From NCBI GenBank assembly GCA_937967685.1, contig CALBTX010000059.1, forward strand, positions 1-13,982: a DNA stretch of 13,982 bases, in the 5' to 3' direction. The DNA is from an uncultured Bacillaceae bacterium. GTDB taxonomy: Bacteria; Bacillota; Bacilli; Caldalkalibacillales; Caldalkalibacillaceae. The translations under genes and the position numbers were made by a program. The notes under the pieces are model-generated. The model had not been told where the DNA came from. It saw nothing but the letters and a program-made list of their open reading frames with translations, and did no database searches. This document shows positions 6,732 to 13,224 of the stretch, in pieces; position 1 is the first letter of the stretch; the number at the start of each line of letters is the position of its first letter.

Positions 6732-7463
6732 TCAGTACAATCTGAACTTTTCAGGCACATAAGGTAATGAGGAGCGGACTTGTTCAAATGAAAATTCAGG
6801 GTAGCGTAACCCTGTTAAATGCCCCCCAAACACGCATCCCGTATCAACATTGACGGTCCGGTTGATGATCCGCGGTTTTTTGACGGGGGTGTGTCCATAA
6901 ACAATCCAACTTCGGCCGCGATAATCTTTGGCCCAATCTTTGCGTATGGGAAAACCGTGCTCGTCTTTTTCCCCTGAAATGTCACCGTACAGACAAAACT
7001 TTCGCACCTGTTTATTGTTTTTGCCGATAAAGTGTTCCCGTATGCCGGCATGGCTGACGATGAGCTTGCCTTCATCCAGCACTAAATAGGGCGGGGCTTC
7101 TTCAACAATTTGCATGAAGCCCTGTTTGATTTGTTCTTTCTCATGCGCATCCATCCTGCTCAACTCAGCCACCGTTGTTTCCAGTCCGTGTCTAATCTGC
7201 ACATTGCGTCCCAGAAATAAGCGGTACAGCTTATCACAATGATTTCCGGGTACATAAAGCGCTTTTTTCAGACGAACATGCTTTGTCATGAAGCGGATGA
7301 CCGGTATGGACTTTGGTCCTCGGTCCATCAAGTCGCCGACAGATACAAATTTCCGTCCTTCCGGATGGGTATATACGCCTTCCATTTGCCTGTATCCAAG
7401 ACGCTCCAATAATAAAAGCAACTCGTCATAACAGCCATGAATGTCCCCGATGATGTCGTACAA
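6732..7463 (-). CDS. prpE: PrpE-type Ap4A hydrolase / calcineurin-like phosphatase
   Basis: This 243-residue metallophosphoesterase has the signatures in order: GDIHG (residues 6-10), GDLMDRGP (43-50), GNH (73-75), SHAG and YGHTPV. It closely resembles B. subtilis PrpE, which hydrolyses diadenosine tetraphosphate asymmetrically and affects spore germination. The chosen start is TTG at 7463, giving MYDIIGDIHG with GGAGG nine bases upstream and almost exactly the length of the B. subtilis enzyme. A longer in-frame reading to 7526 adds 21 residues, overlaps the rodA-type gene and has no matching family N terminus. It lies 25 bases after that gene and is probably co-transcribed with it. Its orientation relative to relQ-nadK is reversed compared with B. 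subtilis. Confidence 0.93.
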   Translation of the reverse strand: MYDIIGDIHGCYDELLLLLERLGYRQMEGVYTHPEGRKFVSVGDLMDRGPKSIPVIRFMTKHVRLKKALYVPGNHCDKLYRLFLGRNVQIRHGLETTVAELSRMDAHEKEQIKQGFMQIVEEAPPYLVLDEGKLIVSHAGIREHFIGKNNKQVRKFCLYGDISGEKDEHGFPIRKDWAKDYRGRSWIVYGHTPVKKPRIINRTVNVDTGCVFGGHLTGLRYPEFSFEQVRSSLPYVPEKFRLY

Positions 7464-7488
7464 TAGCAACAGCCTCCGGTCGTAAAAT

Positions 7489-8676
7489 CTAGTCGAATAG
7501 ATAAACTTTGGTGCGCATATGTACATTTAAGACAATGCCCATGGCCAACATGTTTGTCAGCAGCGCACTCCCCCCATAACTGATAAATGGCAGGGCTAGA
7601 CCTGTAATGGGCATCAAGCCGATGGACATGCCTATATTTTGGAAAATTTGAAAGACCAGCATACCGATGACCCCGGCAACGAGGTATGAACCGAAAGGGT
7701 CTTTGCAGGTCAGCGCAATTTGGACCAGGCGGTAAATCAAAATAAAATAAATGGAAATGAGGATACTGGCCCCAATAAATCCGAACTCTTCACCGATAAT
7801 AGCGAAAATAAAATCAGTGTGAGCTTCGGGAATATATCTTCCCTGCGCTTGCACGCCTTCGGTAAATCCCTGACCTAAGAGCTGACCCGAACCAATGGCC
7901 ATCAGGGCTTGCACCAGCTGATAGCCGTAATCACCCGCATTCCCTTGCGGATCAAGCCAGCCGTAAATGCGTTCGATCTGATGTTCTTCAATCAACTTGA
8001 AAAACAAATCGGTATTGACGAAATATAGGGCCACCAATCCGGCAATCATGCTCACCACGAGGAAAAATAACAAGAAGAGGACTCTCCAGGAGATGCCGGC
8101 GACAAGCAGCATGACACCGACGATGGCCAGCAAGACAATGGAAGTACCCAGGTCAGGCTGAACAAGGACCAAAGCAAAAGGAACGAGGGCAATGGCACCG
8201 ATTTTCGTCGTCAGCCATAGATCTTCCTTAAAAAGACGCTTATCTTCCTGTTCCTTCTTGGTCTGCACTTTGGCCAAGAGATGGGCGATAATGATGACGA
8301 GAAAGATTTTCATCAATTCAGAAGGCTGGATTTGAAACTCGCCGATACCAATCCATCGTTGTGATCCACTTCTTGTAATCCCGGCAATCTCAACCCAGAT
8401 GAGCAAAACGATTCCCAAAATATATAAGGGGACGGACAGGCTTTTGAGACGTCTGTAATCAACCACTAAGGTGGCGAATAAAACACCGAAGCCGAGTGCG
8501 TACCACATCGCCTGGCGAACGACAAAGTGGGTGGGATTGTTAGGATCATGATGGGTGGCGCTGTAGACGGCAATCAAGCTCATTAATGATAAAAGAAATA
8601 TAAGAAACAAAAGACCGTAATCAAATTGTTGCAGCAGTTTTTTATGTTTTTTCATCGTATGCCCCAAATCTTTCAT
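7489..8676 (-). CDS. rodA: RodA-type SEDS peptidoglycan glycosyltransferase
   Basis: This 395-residue polytopic membrane protein has about ten hydrophobic segments. SEDS proteins polymerise lipid II together with a class B penicillin-binding protein; RodA acts in elongation. Motifs are GSQRWIGIGEFQIQPSE (104-120), the extracytoplasmic YIPEAHTDFIFAIIGEE (281-297) with the catalytic-type aspartate at 288, and PITGLALPFISYGGSALL (356-373). The PEAHTDFIFA loop favours RodA over FtsW or SpoVE, though subgroup assignment by eye is not certain. The ATG at 8676 has a poor ribosome site; ATG at 8655 (MKKHKKLLQQ) with GGGG upstream is an alternative. It precedes prpE on the minus strand and is divergent from fabI; I know of no such gene at this spot in B. 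subtilis. Confidence 0.88.
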   Translation of the reverse strand: MKDLGHTMKKHKKLLQQFDYGLLFLIFLLSLMSLIAVYSATHHDPNNPTHFVVRQAMWYALGFGVLFATLVVDYRRLKSLSVPLYILGIVLLIWVEIAGITRSGSQRWIGIGEFQIQPSELMKIFLVIIIAHLLAKVQTKKEQEDKRLFKEDLWLTTKIGAIALVPFALVLVQPDLGTSIVLLAIVGVMLLVAGISWRVLFLLFFLVVSMIAGLVALYFVNTDLFFKLIEEHQIERIYGWLDPQGNAGDYGYQLVQALMAIGSGQLLGQGFTEGVQAQGRYIPEAHTDFIFAIIGEEFGFIGASILISIYFILIYRLVQIALTCKDPFGSYLVAGVIGMLVFQIFQNIGMSIGLMPITGLALPFISYGGSALLTNMLAMGIVLNVHMRTKVYLFD

Positions 8677-8745
8677 TCTTTAAGTATTGTACCTCATCAT
8701 GATATAATAAAATACCGAGTTAGGCTAGTGAGATATGGGCAATCA

Positions 8746-8754
8746 TGCTATAAT
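8746..8754 (+). promoter_or_regulatory. Extended -10 promoter of fabI
   Basis: TGC followed by a perfect TATAAT (8749-8754) is an extended -10 element. No recognisable -35 lies at the usual distance, which is tolerated with extended -10 promoters. The start would be near 8761, leaving a leader of about 48 bases that contains the FapR-like site and the Shine-Dalgarno site. Confidence 0.6.
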
Positions 8755-8764
8755 GGGTCTAGGT

Positions 8765-8787
8765 TTAGGACCTGTTGACAGTTGTCA
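8765..8787 (+). promoter_or_regulatory. Candidate operator in the fabI leader (FapR-like half-site and palindrome)
   Basis: TTAGGACCTG (8765-8774) resembles the left half of the FapR operator consensus of Bacillus fatty-acid genes (TTAGTACCTG), but the right half is poor. Overlapping it is a clean palindrome, TGACAGTTGTCA (8776-8787). The position, just after the predicted transcription start, is where FapR represses fab genes in B. subtilis. The assignment is inference. Confidence 0.4.
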
Positions 8788-8808
8788 TTATGATCGAGGA
8801 GGTAACTT

Positions 8809-9588
8809 ATGAATCAGTTACTAGAGGGTAAAACATATGTGATCATGGGCGTCGCCAATAAACGAAGTATTGCCTGGGGAATCGCCAGATCATTACATGC
8901 AGCCGGGGCGCGACTGATTTTTACATACCAAGGTGAACGTTTACAGAAAAACGTACAAGAACTGGCGGATACACTGGATCGAGACGATTCACTCCTATTT
9001 CCGTGCGATGTAACGAAAGATGAAGAAATCGAACAGGCTTTTAACAGTATTAAGGAAGAAGTGGGTGTCATTCACGGAGTGGCTCATTGCATTGCATTTG
9101 CGAAAACGGAAGAATTGCAAGGGGAATTTGTGCAAACATCGCGTGAAGGTTATCACCTGGCACAAGATATCAGTTCATTCTCCCTTGTCGCTGTGGCTAA
9201 GGCTGCCAAAGATTTAATGACGGAAGGCGGCAGTATTGTGACGATGACTTATCTCGGAGGAGAACGGGTTGTGCCCAATTATAACGTCATGGGCGTCGCC
9301 AAAGCCGCTTTGGATGCCAATGTTAAATATTTGGCGAATGATTTGGGTAAATATAATATTCGCGTGAACAGTATTTCAGCCGGGCCGATTCGCACTTTGG
9401 CGGCCAAAGGAGTCAAAGGTTTCAATGCCATCTTCAAAACAATCGAGGAGAAAGCCCCTTTGCGCCGCACGGTATCTCAGGAAGAAGTCGGCGATACGGC
9501 GCTGTATTTGTTTAGTGATCTTTCGCGTGGCGTGACTGGAGAATGTATCCATGTCGATGCCGGATTTAATATTATGGGTCTGATTTAA
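8809..9588 (+). CDS. fabI: Enoyl-[acyl-carrier-protein] reductase FabI
   Basis: This 259-residue cytosolic short-chain dehydrogenase/reductase reduces trans-2-enoyl-ACP in the last step of each fatty-acid elongation cycle. The nucleotide loop is GVANKRSIAWGIA (14-26), typical of FabI rather than ordinary SDRs. Catalytic residues are Y148 (MTYLGG), Y158 and K165 in the FabI-specific spacing Y-x6-K (YNVMGVAK). The protein ends HVDAGFNIMGLI, a usual FabI C terminus. ATG at 8809 is preceded by GAGGAGGT with ideal spacing. It is divergent from the rodA-type gene. Regulation by FapR is suggested by the leader. In B. subtilis cotO and other coat genes follow fabI, but here only a short, possibly decayed reading frame does. 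Confidence 0.97.
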   Translation: MNQLLEGKTYVIMGVANKRSIAWGIARSLHAAGARLIFTYQGERLQKNVQELADTLDRDDSLLFPCDVTKDEEIEQAFNSIKEEVGVIHGVAHCIAFAKTEELQGEFVQTSREGYHLAQDISSFSLVAVAKAAKDLMTEGGSIVTMTYLGGERVVPNYNVMGVAKAALDANVKYLANDLGKYNIRVNSISAGPIRTLAAKGVKGFNAIFKTIEEKAPLRRTVSQEEVGDTALYLFSDLSRGVTGECIHVDAGFNIMGLI

Positions 9589-9608
9589 GCATCACTGGAG
9601 GGATGCTT

Positions 9609-9815
9609 ATGGGCTATTATCCCCCCTATGTCCCCGACCTTTACTTGCAGACCGTGAAAATAACTCCTGCCGCAAAAAATAGGGTGGGTCGTGTTGAACC
9701 CGTTACAAGCGTTAAGAGAAAATGGGTTCAACATCAATCCAACCCTAGCCATGAGCATGCATTATGTCTGAAAAGGATGGCAGGAAAAGGTCTCCGTTTT
9801 GATCGATACGCATAA
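9609..9815 (+). CDS. Unrecognised 68-residue reading frame after fabI
   Basis: The reading starts at ATG 9609, with GGAGGG six bases upstream and 20 bases after the fabI stop, so it has every sign of translation initiation in the fabI operon. The product is basic: MGYYPPYVPDLYLQTVKITP, then a lysine/arginine-rich tail. I recognise no family. The first 20 or so codons look more protein-like than the remainder; from about 9658 another frame becomes more protein-like (see the pseudogene entry). The reading ends inside a 23-base tandem duplication. It may be a truncated product, a leader peptide, or the intact N terminus of a broken gene. Location suggests a coat-type gene by analogy with B. subtilis cotO, but I see no similarity to support that. 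Confidence 0.4.
   Translation: MGYYPPYVPDLYLQTVKITPAAKNRVGRVEPVTSVKRKWVQHQSNPSHEHALCLKRMAGKGLRFDRYA
9680..9747 (+). repeat. Long inverted repeat (hairpin) downstream of fabI
   Basis: GTTGAACCCGTT (9693-9704) pairs with AATGGGTTCAAC (9721-9732) over 12 positions, one of them G-T, around a 16-base loop. An outer arm (TAGGGT at 9680-9685 with ACCCTA at 9742-9747) extends the structure past an internal loop. It would form in the fabI transcript within the small reading frame. No T-run follows, so it is not a typical terminator. Confidence 0.65.
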
Positions 9816-9848
9816 TATGGAGCCGTCGATACGCATAATATGGAACCT
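9803..9848 (+). repeat. 23-base tandem duplication
   Basis: Bases 9803-9825 and 9826-9848 match at 21 of 23 positions, with core TCGATACGCATAATATGGA. Because 23 is not a multiple of three, the duplication shifts any frame passing through it. It contains the stop codon of the 68-residue frame. Confidence 0.9.
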
Positions 9849-9907
9849 ATGACGATTATGCTCACGGGCAATGAATGCACCCATTGTTTCACGTTTTTAC
9901 GATGAGT

Positions 9908-9933
9908 AGACCCTCTCAGCAGGGGTCTTTTTT
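9908..9933 (+). terminator. Rho-independent terminator of the fabI transcript
   Basis: AGACCC (9908-9913) pairs with GGGTCT (9923-9928) around a nine-base loop and is followed by six T residues. It closes the fabI unit before the GDPD gene. Confidence 0.85.
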
Positions 9934-10043
9934 CATGGATGCTCATTTTTTCATTGATGAATGATTGGCGACATTTATTGCATAGATAAATACAGGAAGT
10001 TAAGGATAAAAGATGTCGACTGGTTTTGGGAGAGAAAAGAGAT

Positions 10044-11048
10044 ATGAGACGTAAACGTACTTACCCGGGATCCTTTAATCGATTCAAACAAAAAAAGAAG
10101 AAATTTTCGCTCAAGAAATTGTGGATTATCCCAGTCTTGTTGGTGGTTTGTTATTTTGCATTGTTTTTATTAGTCGTTCCGGAAAGGGAGGATGTCGCTT
10201 TTTTCCATGAGGATCAGAACAGGCCGCTCGTGATTGCCCATCGGGGAGGAGCAGGTTTGGCACCCGAAAATACGCTCGTCGCTTTTCAAAAAGCGTTGAA
10301 TCTCGGAGTGGATGTGCTCGAATTTGATGTCCAGATGACAAAAGACGGTCACCTGGTGGTGATCCATGACGAAACCGTGGACCGCACGACGAATGGAGAA
10401 GGCAAAGTTGCCCAACTGACGTTAGAAGAACTGAAATCTTTGGATGCAGGCTATCGCTATAAAGATATTCGGGGACACTACATCTATCGGGGACAGGGTG
10501 TGACGATTCCTACAGTGGAGGAGGTCTTTCAGGAATTTCCCGACGCCTTGTTTAATATTGAATTAAAAACGAATTCGGATGATGAGGAAGACAGTTCCAA
10601 TGGCGACAGTCCCGATATCGAAGTGGCTGATAAACTGTGGGCACTCATCGATCAATATCAGGTGCACGATCAAGTGGTCGTTTTATCATTTTCAGAGCAT
10701 GTAATGGATCGGTTTATTGAGCTTTCTCAAGGAAAAGTAGCGCTGTCAGCATCGAAAGAAGAGGCTCAAAGATTTGTTTTTTACCACAAATTGTTTTTAA
10801 ACCGGTTGTACCGACCTAAAGCGGATGTATTGCAGCTCCCTCCTCGTCAGGGTATTTTTGATTTAAAAAGCGAACGCTTGTTAAACGGGGCTCAGCGTTT
10901 AAACATGAAGCTGTTTTATTGGACGGTCAATGAAGAGGCATTAATGAGGGAACTATTGGCATTGAATGTCGACGGCATCGTCACCGACCGACCGGATTTA
11001 TTAATCCGGGTCATGAATGAAATGGGGGAATTTGATGCTGAAAATTGA
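10044..11048 (+). CDS. Membrane-anchored glycerophosphodiester phosphodiesterase
   Basis: This 334-residue protein hydrolyses glycerophosphodiesters to glycerol-3-phosphate and an alcohol. After a strongly basic N terminus (RFKQKKKKFSLKK) one hydrophobic helix spans about residues 27-46, so the catalytic domain probably lies outside the membrane as an anchored protein. The GDPD barrel shows AHRGGAGLAPENT (65-77; H66, R67, E75, N76), metal ligands E93 and D95 in EFDVQM, catalytic H108 in VVIHDETVDRTT, and FNIELK. An acidic insert (NSDDEEDSSNGD) follows the latter. ATG 10044 is chosen over TTG 10026, which lacks a good ribosome site; purine-rich GGGAGAGAAAAGAG precedes the ATG. Its end overlaps the PHP gene by 14 bases. 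No clear promoter is visible in the 110 bases after the fabI terminator. Confidence 0.9.
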   Translation: MRRKRTYPGSFNRFKQKKKKFSLKKLWIIPVLLVVCYFALFLLVVPEREDVAFFHEDQNRPLVIAHRGGAGLAPENTLVAFQKALNLGVDVLEFDVQMTKDGHLVVIHDETVDRTTNGEGKVAQLTLEELKSLDAGYRYKDIRGHYIYRGQGVTIPTVEEVFQEFPDALFNIELKTNSDDEEDSSNGDSPDIEVADKLWALIDQYQVHDQVVVLSFSEHVMDRFIELSQGKVALSASKEEAQRFVFYHKLFLNRLYRPKADVLQLPPRQGIFDLKSERLLNGAQRLNMKLFYWTVNEEALMRELLALNVDGIVTDRPDLLIRVMNEMGEFDAEN

Positions 11049-11862
11049 TTTGCATACTCATACTGTCGCTTCAGACGGAAAAAACACGCCCGCTCAAAAT
11101 GTGCAACTGGCACATCAAAAAGGGTTGGCAGCCTTGGCGATTACTGATCACGACACGGTTGGCGGGATTGAAGAGGCGCTTGAAGCAGGAAAATGGCTAG
11201 GGCTCGAAGTGGTACCGGGGATTGAAATAAGTACATTGGCGAACGGTCAGGATATTCATGTGCTTGGATATTTCATCGATTATCAACATACCGATTTAGA
11301 TGATGAACTTAGAAAATTAAGGGCGACCCGCAATGAACGCAACCGGATGATGATTGAAAAATTGAATGACTTAGGAATAGAAATAACTTTGGAGGAAGTA
11401 GAACAAAAGCAGACCCATCAAGAAGGAAATGTGGGCAGGCCGCATATCGCCGAAGTACTCATGGAAAAAGGCGTCGTCGCATCTTTAGATGAAGCTTTCG
11501 ACGAATATTTAGGCAGGGAAGGGAAAGCATTTGTCAACCCACCTCGAATTTCCCCTGCGGAAGGTGTAAGGCTGATCAAGCGCTTTCGAGGTGTGCCCGT
11601 TTTAGCTCATCCGGGGTTGTATAAGGATGATGTTTTGATCTGCGATTTGATAAGGGAAGGTATCAAAGGCATTGAGGTGTTTCATCCTGACCACTCGCCT
11701 TTAGAAGTCAAGAAATATCAACAGATGGCGGCACAGTTGAACTTGATCATGACAGGCGGATCAGATTATCATGGGACGCGCAACGGGGAAGTATACCACG
11801 CTGATCTCGGGTCTCAGCCGGTTCCAGCGAGCGTGTTGGACCAAATCAAGTCCTATTTGTAA
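11035..11862 (+). CDS. PHP-domain phosphoesterase (TrpH/YciV-like)
   Basis: This 275-residue protein is a polymerase-and-histidinol-phosphatase fold metalloenzyme. Metal-binding motifs in order are DLHTHT (5-10), TDHDT (37-41), GIEIS (62-66), HVLGY (75-79), AHPG (191-194), EVFHPDH (214-220) and GGSDYHG (241-247). The RNase AM (YciV/TrpH) family in other bacteria hydrolyses 3',5'-nucleoside bisphosphates and trims short RNA 5' ends; that activity is family knowledge, and the substrate here is inferred. The start at 11035 (MLKIDLHTH) lies five bases after GGGGGA; an upstream in-frame ATG at 11017 is less well placed. The 14-base overlap with the GDPD gene indicates translational coupling. Its stop lies nine bases from the stop of the converging yjcG, with no terminator between. 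Confidence 0.9.
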   Translation: MLKIDLHTHTVASDGKNTPAQNVQLAHQKGLAALAITDHDTVGGIEEALEAGKWLGLEVVPGIEISTLANGQDIHVLGYFIDYQHTDLDDELRKLRATRNERNRMMIEKLNDLGIEITLEEVEQKQTHQEGNVGRPHIAEVLMEKGVVASLDEAFDEYLGREGKAFVNPPRISPAEGVRLIKRFRGVPVLAHPGLYKDDVLICDLIREGIKGIEVFHPDHSPLEVKKYQQMAAQLNLIMTGGSDYHGTRNGEVYHADLGSQPVPASVLDQIKSYL

Positions 11863-11871
11863 TACTCCGCT

Positions 11872-12384
11872 TTACGCTTTGAAGGAAAAAGTCTCATACG
11901 TTGTCCAACTTCCGTTTTCAAGTTGATATAATAGATGAAAGCGCTCTACGACAAAGGAAAAATGAAATTTCCTCATTTTTAAGCGGCCGTAGACATCATG
12001 CAACTCGTCATCAGACATGTTTTGTGCTATCGTTAGATGAGGGACAAATGAGTATTTTGATTCATGTTTGAGTGTCTTGGGCTTATTTAATTGGTTGTGT
12101 AGTTCCATAAGCTTGGATTGTTCCTTGACGGCTAAATAAATGACATTGTTTGTCGGATGAAATGTGCTGACTTTATGAATATCTATGGAAAATGGTTTGA
12201 AATCGTCCGCCACTTTTTGCAGTTCATCGACAATAACGGATAATTGGTCTTCTTTTATATCAAAAGGTTCCTTAATCTTTAAATGAGGCGCAATGTAAGC
12301 GTATTGTGGATCGTAACGTTTGCGCAGCGAATTGGCTGCATCTTGTATTTCCTTAGGTGGATAGATGGCGATGGTCATTTTCAT
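11872..12384 (-). CDS. yjcG: YjcG-like 2H phosphoesterase / 2'-5' RNA ligase family protein
   Basis: This 170-residue soluble protein matches B. subtilis YjcG along its length (RKRYDPQYAYIAPHL, VERFHLLYQLENGSWTTYETF). 2H proteins carry two H-x-T/S motifs that act on 2',3'- or other cyclic phosphates or in RNA ligation. Here the second motif is intact (H116-L-T118), but the first reads H34-L-K36, with AAG in place of a Thr or Ser codon. Activity may therefore be altered. The true substrate of YjcG is unknown to me. The start is ATG at 12384, with AAGGAGG eight bases upstream; an in-frame ATG seven codons earlier would overlap that site. It has its own promoter (12444-12472) and runs convergently into the PHP gene. 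Confidence 0.92.
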   Translation of the reverse strand: MKMTIAIYPPKEIQDAANSLRKRYDPQYAYIAPHLKIKEPFDIKEDQLSVIVDELQKVADDFKPFSIDIHKVSTFHPTNNVIYLAVKEQSKLMELHNQLNKPKTLKHESKYSFVPHLTIAQNMSDDELHDVYGRLKMRKFHFSFVVERFHLLYQLENGSWTTYETFSFKA

Positions 12385-12443
12385 TGCCGATACCTCCTTT
12401 TCCATTTGTCTGCTCCCTCAGTCAGTTTGAAATTTATCCTTAT

Positions 12444-12472
12444 TTTATATATTGTACCATATTTTGTGTCAA
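12444..12472 (-). promoter_or_regulatory. Sigma-A promoter of yjcG
   Basis: On the minus strand a perfect TTGACA (12472-12467) is followed after 17 bases by TATAAA (12449-12444). The transcript would start near 12437 with a leader of about 50 bases. This is one of the best promoter matches in the window. Confidence 0.8.
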
Positions 12473-12560
12473 GTCACTTTTTTTTTCGTATTGTATACTG
12501 TAAATGCCAAAGCATCATCAAGTTATAATCTTGCATTCAACGCAGCGAGGAGGCTAGCTT

Positions 12561-13097
12561 ATGAAGAAAAAAGTACACAGCCGTGTCGTCAAACAAGCGG
12601 CGTTTGATTCGCTTCGCCAACGAGGAGTCACGATAGAAGATATTGCAAAAATTGTGTATGAAATGCAATCCCCTTACAAACCGGATTTAGAGATGAAGAC
12701 GTGTGTAGATTCCGTTGAGGCGGTGCTGGAAAAACGGGAAGTTCAACATGCTCTGCTGGTGGCCGTTGAACTCGATGTTTTGGCTGAAAAACACCAACTC
12801 TCTGAACCCTTACAAAGCATCGTCGAAAATGATGAAAGTTTATTCGGATGTGATGAAACATTAGCTTTAGGGTCTGTTTTTGGTTATGGAAGTATCGCAG
12901 TGACGACCTTTGGCCATTTGGATAAAGTGAAATCGGGTATTATCGGTCAGTTGGATACGAAGGTCGATGCACACGTGCATACTTTTCTTGATGATATGAT
13001 TTGCAGCATTGCCGCCAGTGCGTCAAGCCGATTGGCCCATCGTTTACGTGATCAGGAAGAAGCGGAAATGGATCAGAAGTCGGAACATGCAGGGTAA
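12561..13097 (+). CDS. pgpA: PgpA-type phosphatidylglycerophosphatase (YutG-like)
   Basis: This 178-residue protein matches the Bacillus YutG/PgpA-superfamily proteins. Recognisable segments are GVTIEDIAKIVYEMQSPY (22-39), KREVQHALLVAVELDVLAE (58-76), LQSIVENDESLFGCDETLAL (84-103), the glycine-rich VFGYGSIAVTTFG (106-118), and the acidic HTFLDDMICSIAASASSR (140-157). PgpA enzymes dephosphorylate phosphatidylglycerophosphate to phosphatidylglycerol, but Gram-positive members are soluble-looking and their assignment is less certain, so the activity is inferred. ATG 12561 has GAGGAGG eight bases upstream. A TATAAT at 12524-12529 lies well placed for transcription, but without a convincing -35. 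The C-terminal tail is charged and variable. Confidence 0.87.
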   Translation: MKKKVHSRVVKQAAFDSLRQRGVTIEDIAKIVYEMQSPYKPDLEMKTCVDSVEAVLEKREVQHALLVAVELDVLAEKHQLSEPLQSIVENDESLFGCDETLALGSVFGYGSIAVTTFGHLDKVKSGIIGQLDTKVDAHVHTFLDDMICSIAASASSRLAHRLRDQEEAEMDQKSEHAG

Positions 13098-13111
13098 CCC
13101 CAAGGTCAAAA

Positions 13112-13167
13112 CTTTCAGCGGTTTATCCTTGCCCTCTGCCAGAACAAAAGCTGAAAGAATGTTTTTT
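13112..13167 (+). terminator. Weak terminator-like stem after pgpA
   Basis: CTTTCAGC (13112-13119) pairs with GCTGAAAG (13150-13157), and a run of six T begins at 13162. The 30-base loop and four-base offset before the T-run make this a poor terminator. Confidence 0.3.
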
Positions 13168-13175
13168 CACAATGT

Positions 13176-13209
13176 GGTAAAACTTAGCTGTAGGAAATGA
13201 AGTTTTACC
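13176..13209 (+). promoter_or_regulatory. Perfect inverted repeat abutting a Shine-Dalgarno site
   Basis: GGTAAAACTT (13176-13185) and AAGTTTTACC (13200-13209) are perfect complements around a 14-base loop. The very next bases, GGAGGG (13210-13215), are the ribosome site of the 60-residue gene. The element could be an operator, an RNA hairpin that controls or protects the ribosome site, or both. Confidence 0.7.
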
Positions 13210-13224
13210 GGAGGGTTACTTTGA

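Larger units (their letters stand above)
9658..9905 (+). pseudogene. Possible decayed coding remnant between fabI and the terminator
   Basis: In the frame that contains GTG 9691, the text reads LLPQKIGWVVLNPLQALREN and on to MSMHYV, meets TGA at 9766, then continues KGWQEKVSVLIDTHNMEP into the 23-base repeat. If one repeat copy is removed, the frame runs on to PMTIMLTGNECTHCFTFLR and a stop at 9903-9905, just before the terminator. One nonsense codon plus one duplication would therefore account for the break. This is a by-eye reconstruction, and no homologous intact protein is known to me. It overlaps the 68-residue frame, so at most one is likely to have been the ancestral gene along its whole length. 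Confidence 0.3.

Noticed and set aside
8774..8800. TTGACA at 8775-8780 as a second fabI promoter -35
   Set aside because: The DNA 16-18 bases downstream is the Shine-Dalgarno region with no -10 likeness, and transcription would start inside the gene.
9694..9905. TGA at 9766 as a selenocysteine codon
   Set aside because: No stable hairpin of the bacterial SECIS type directly follows, no selenocysteine genes are nearby, and the same frame is also broken by the 23-base duplication, so decay is simpler.
9734..9946. 70-codon minus-strand frame across the fabI terminator
   Set aside because: It crosses the terminator hairpin and has no recognisable protein character or ribosome site.
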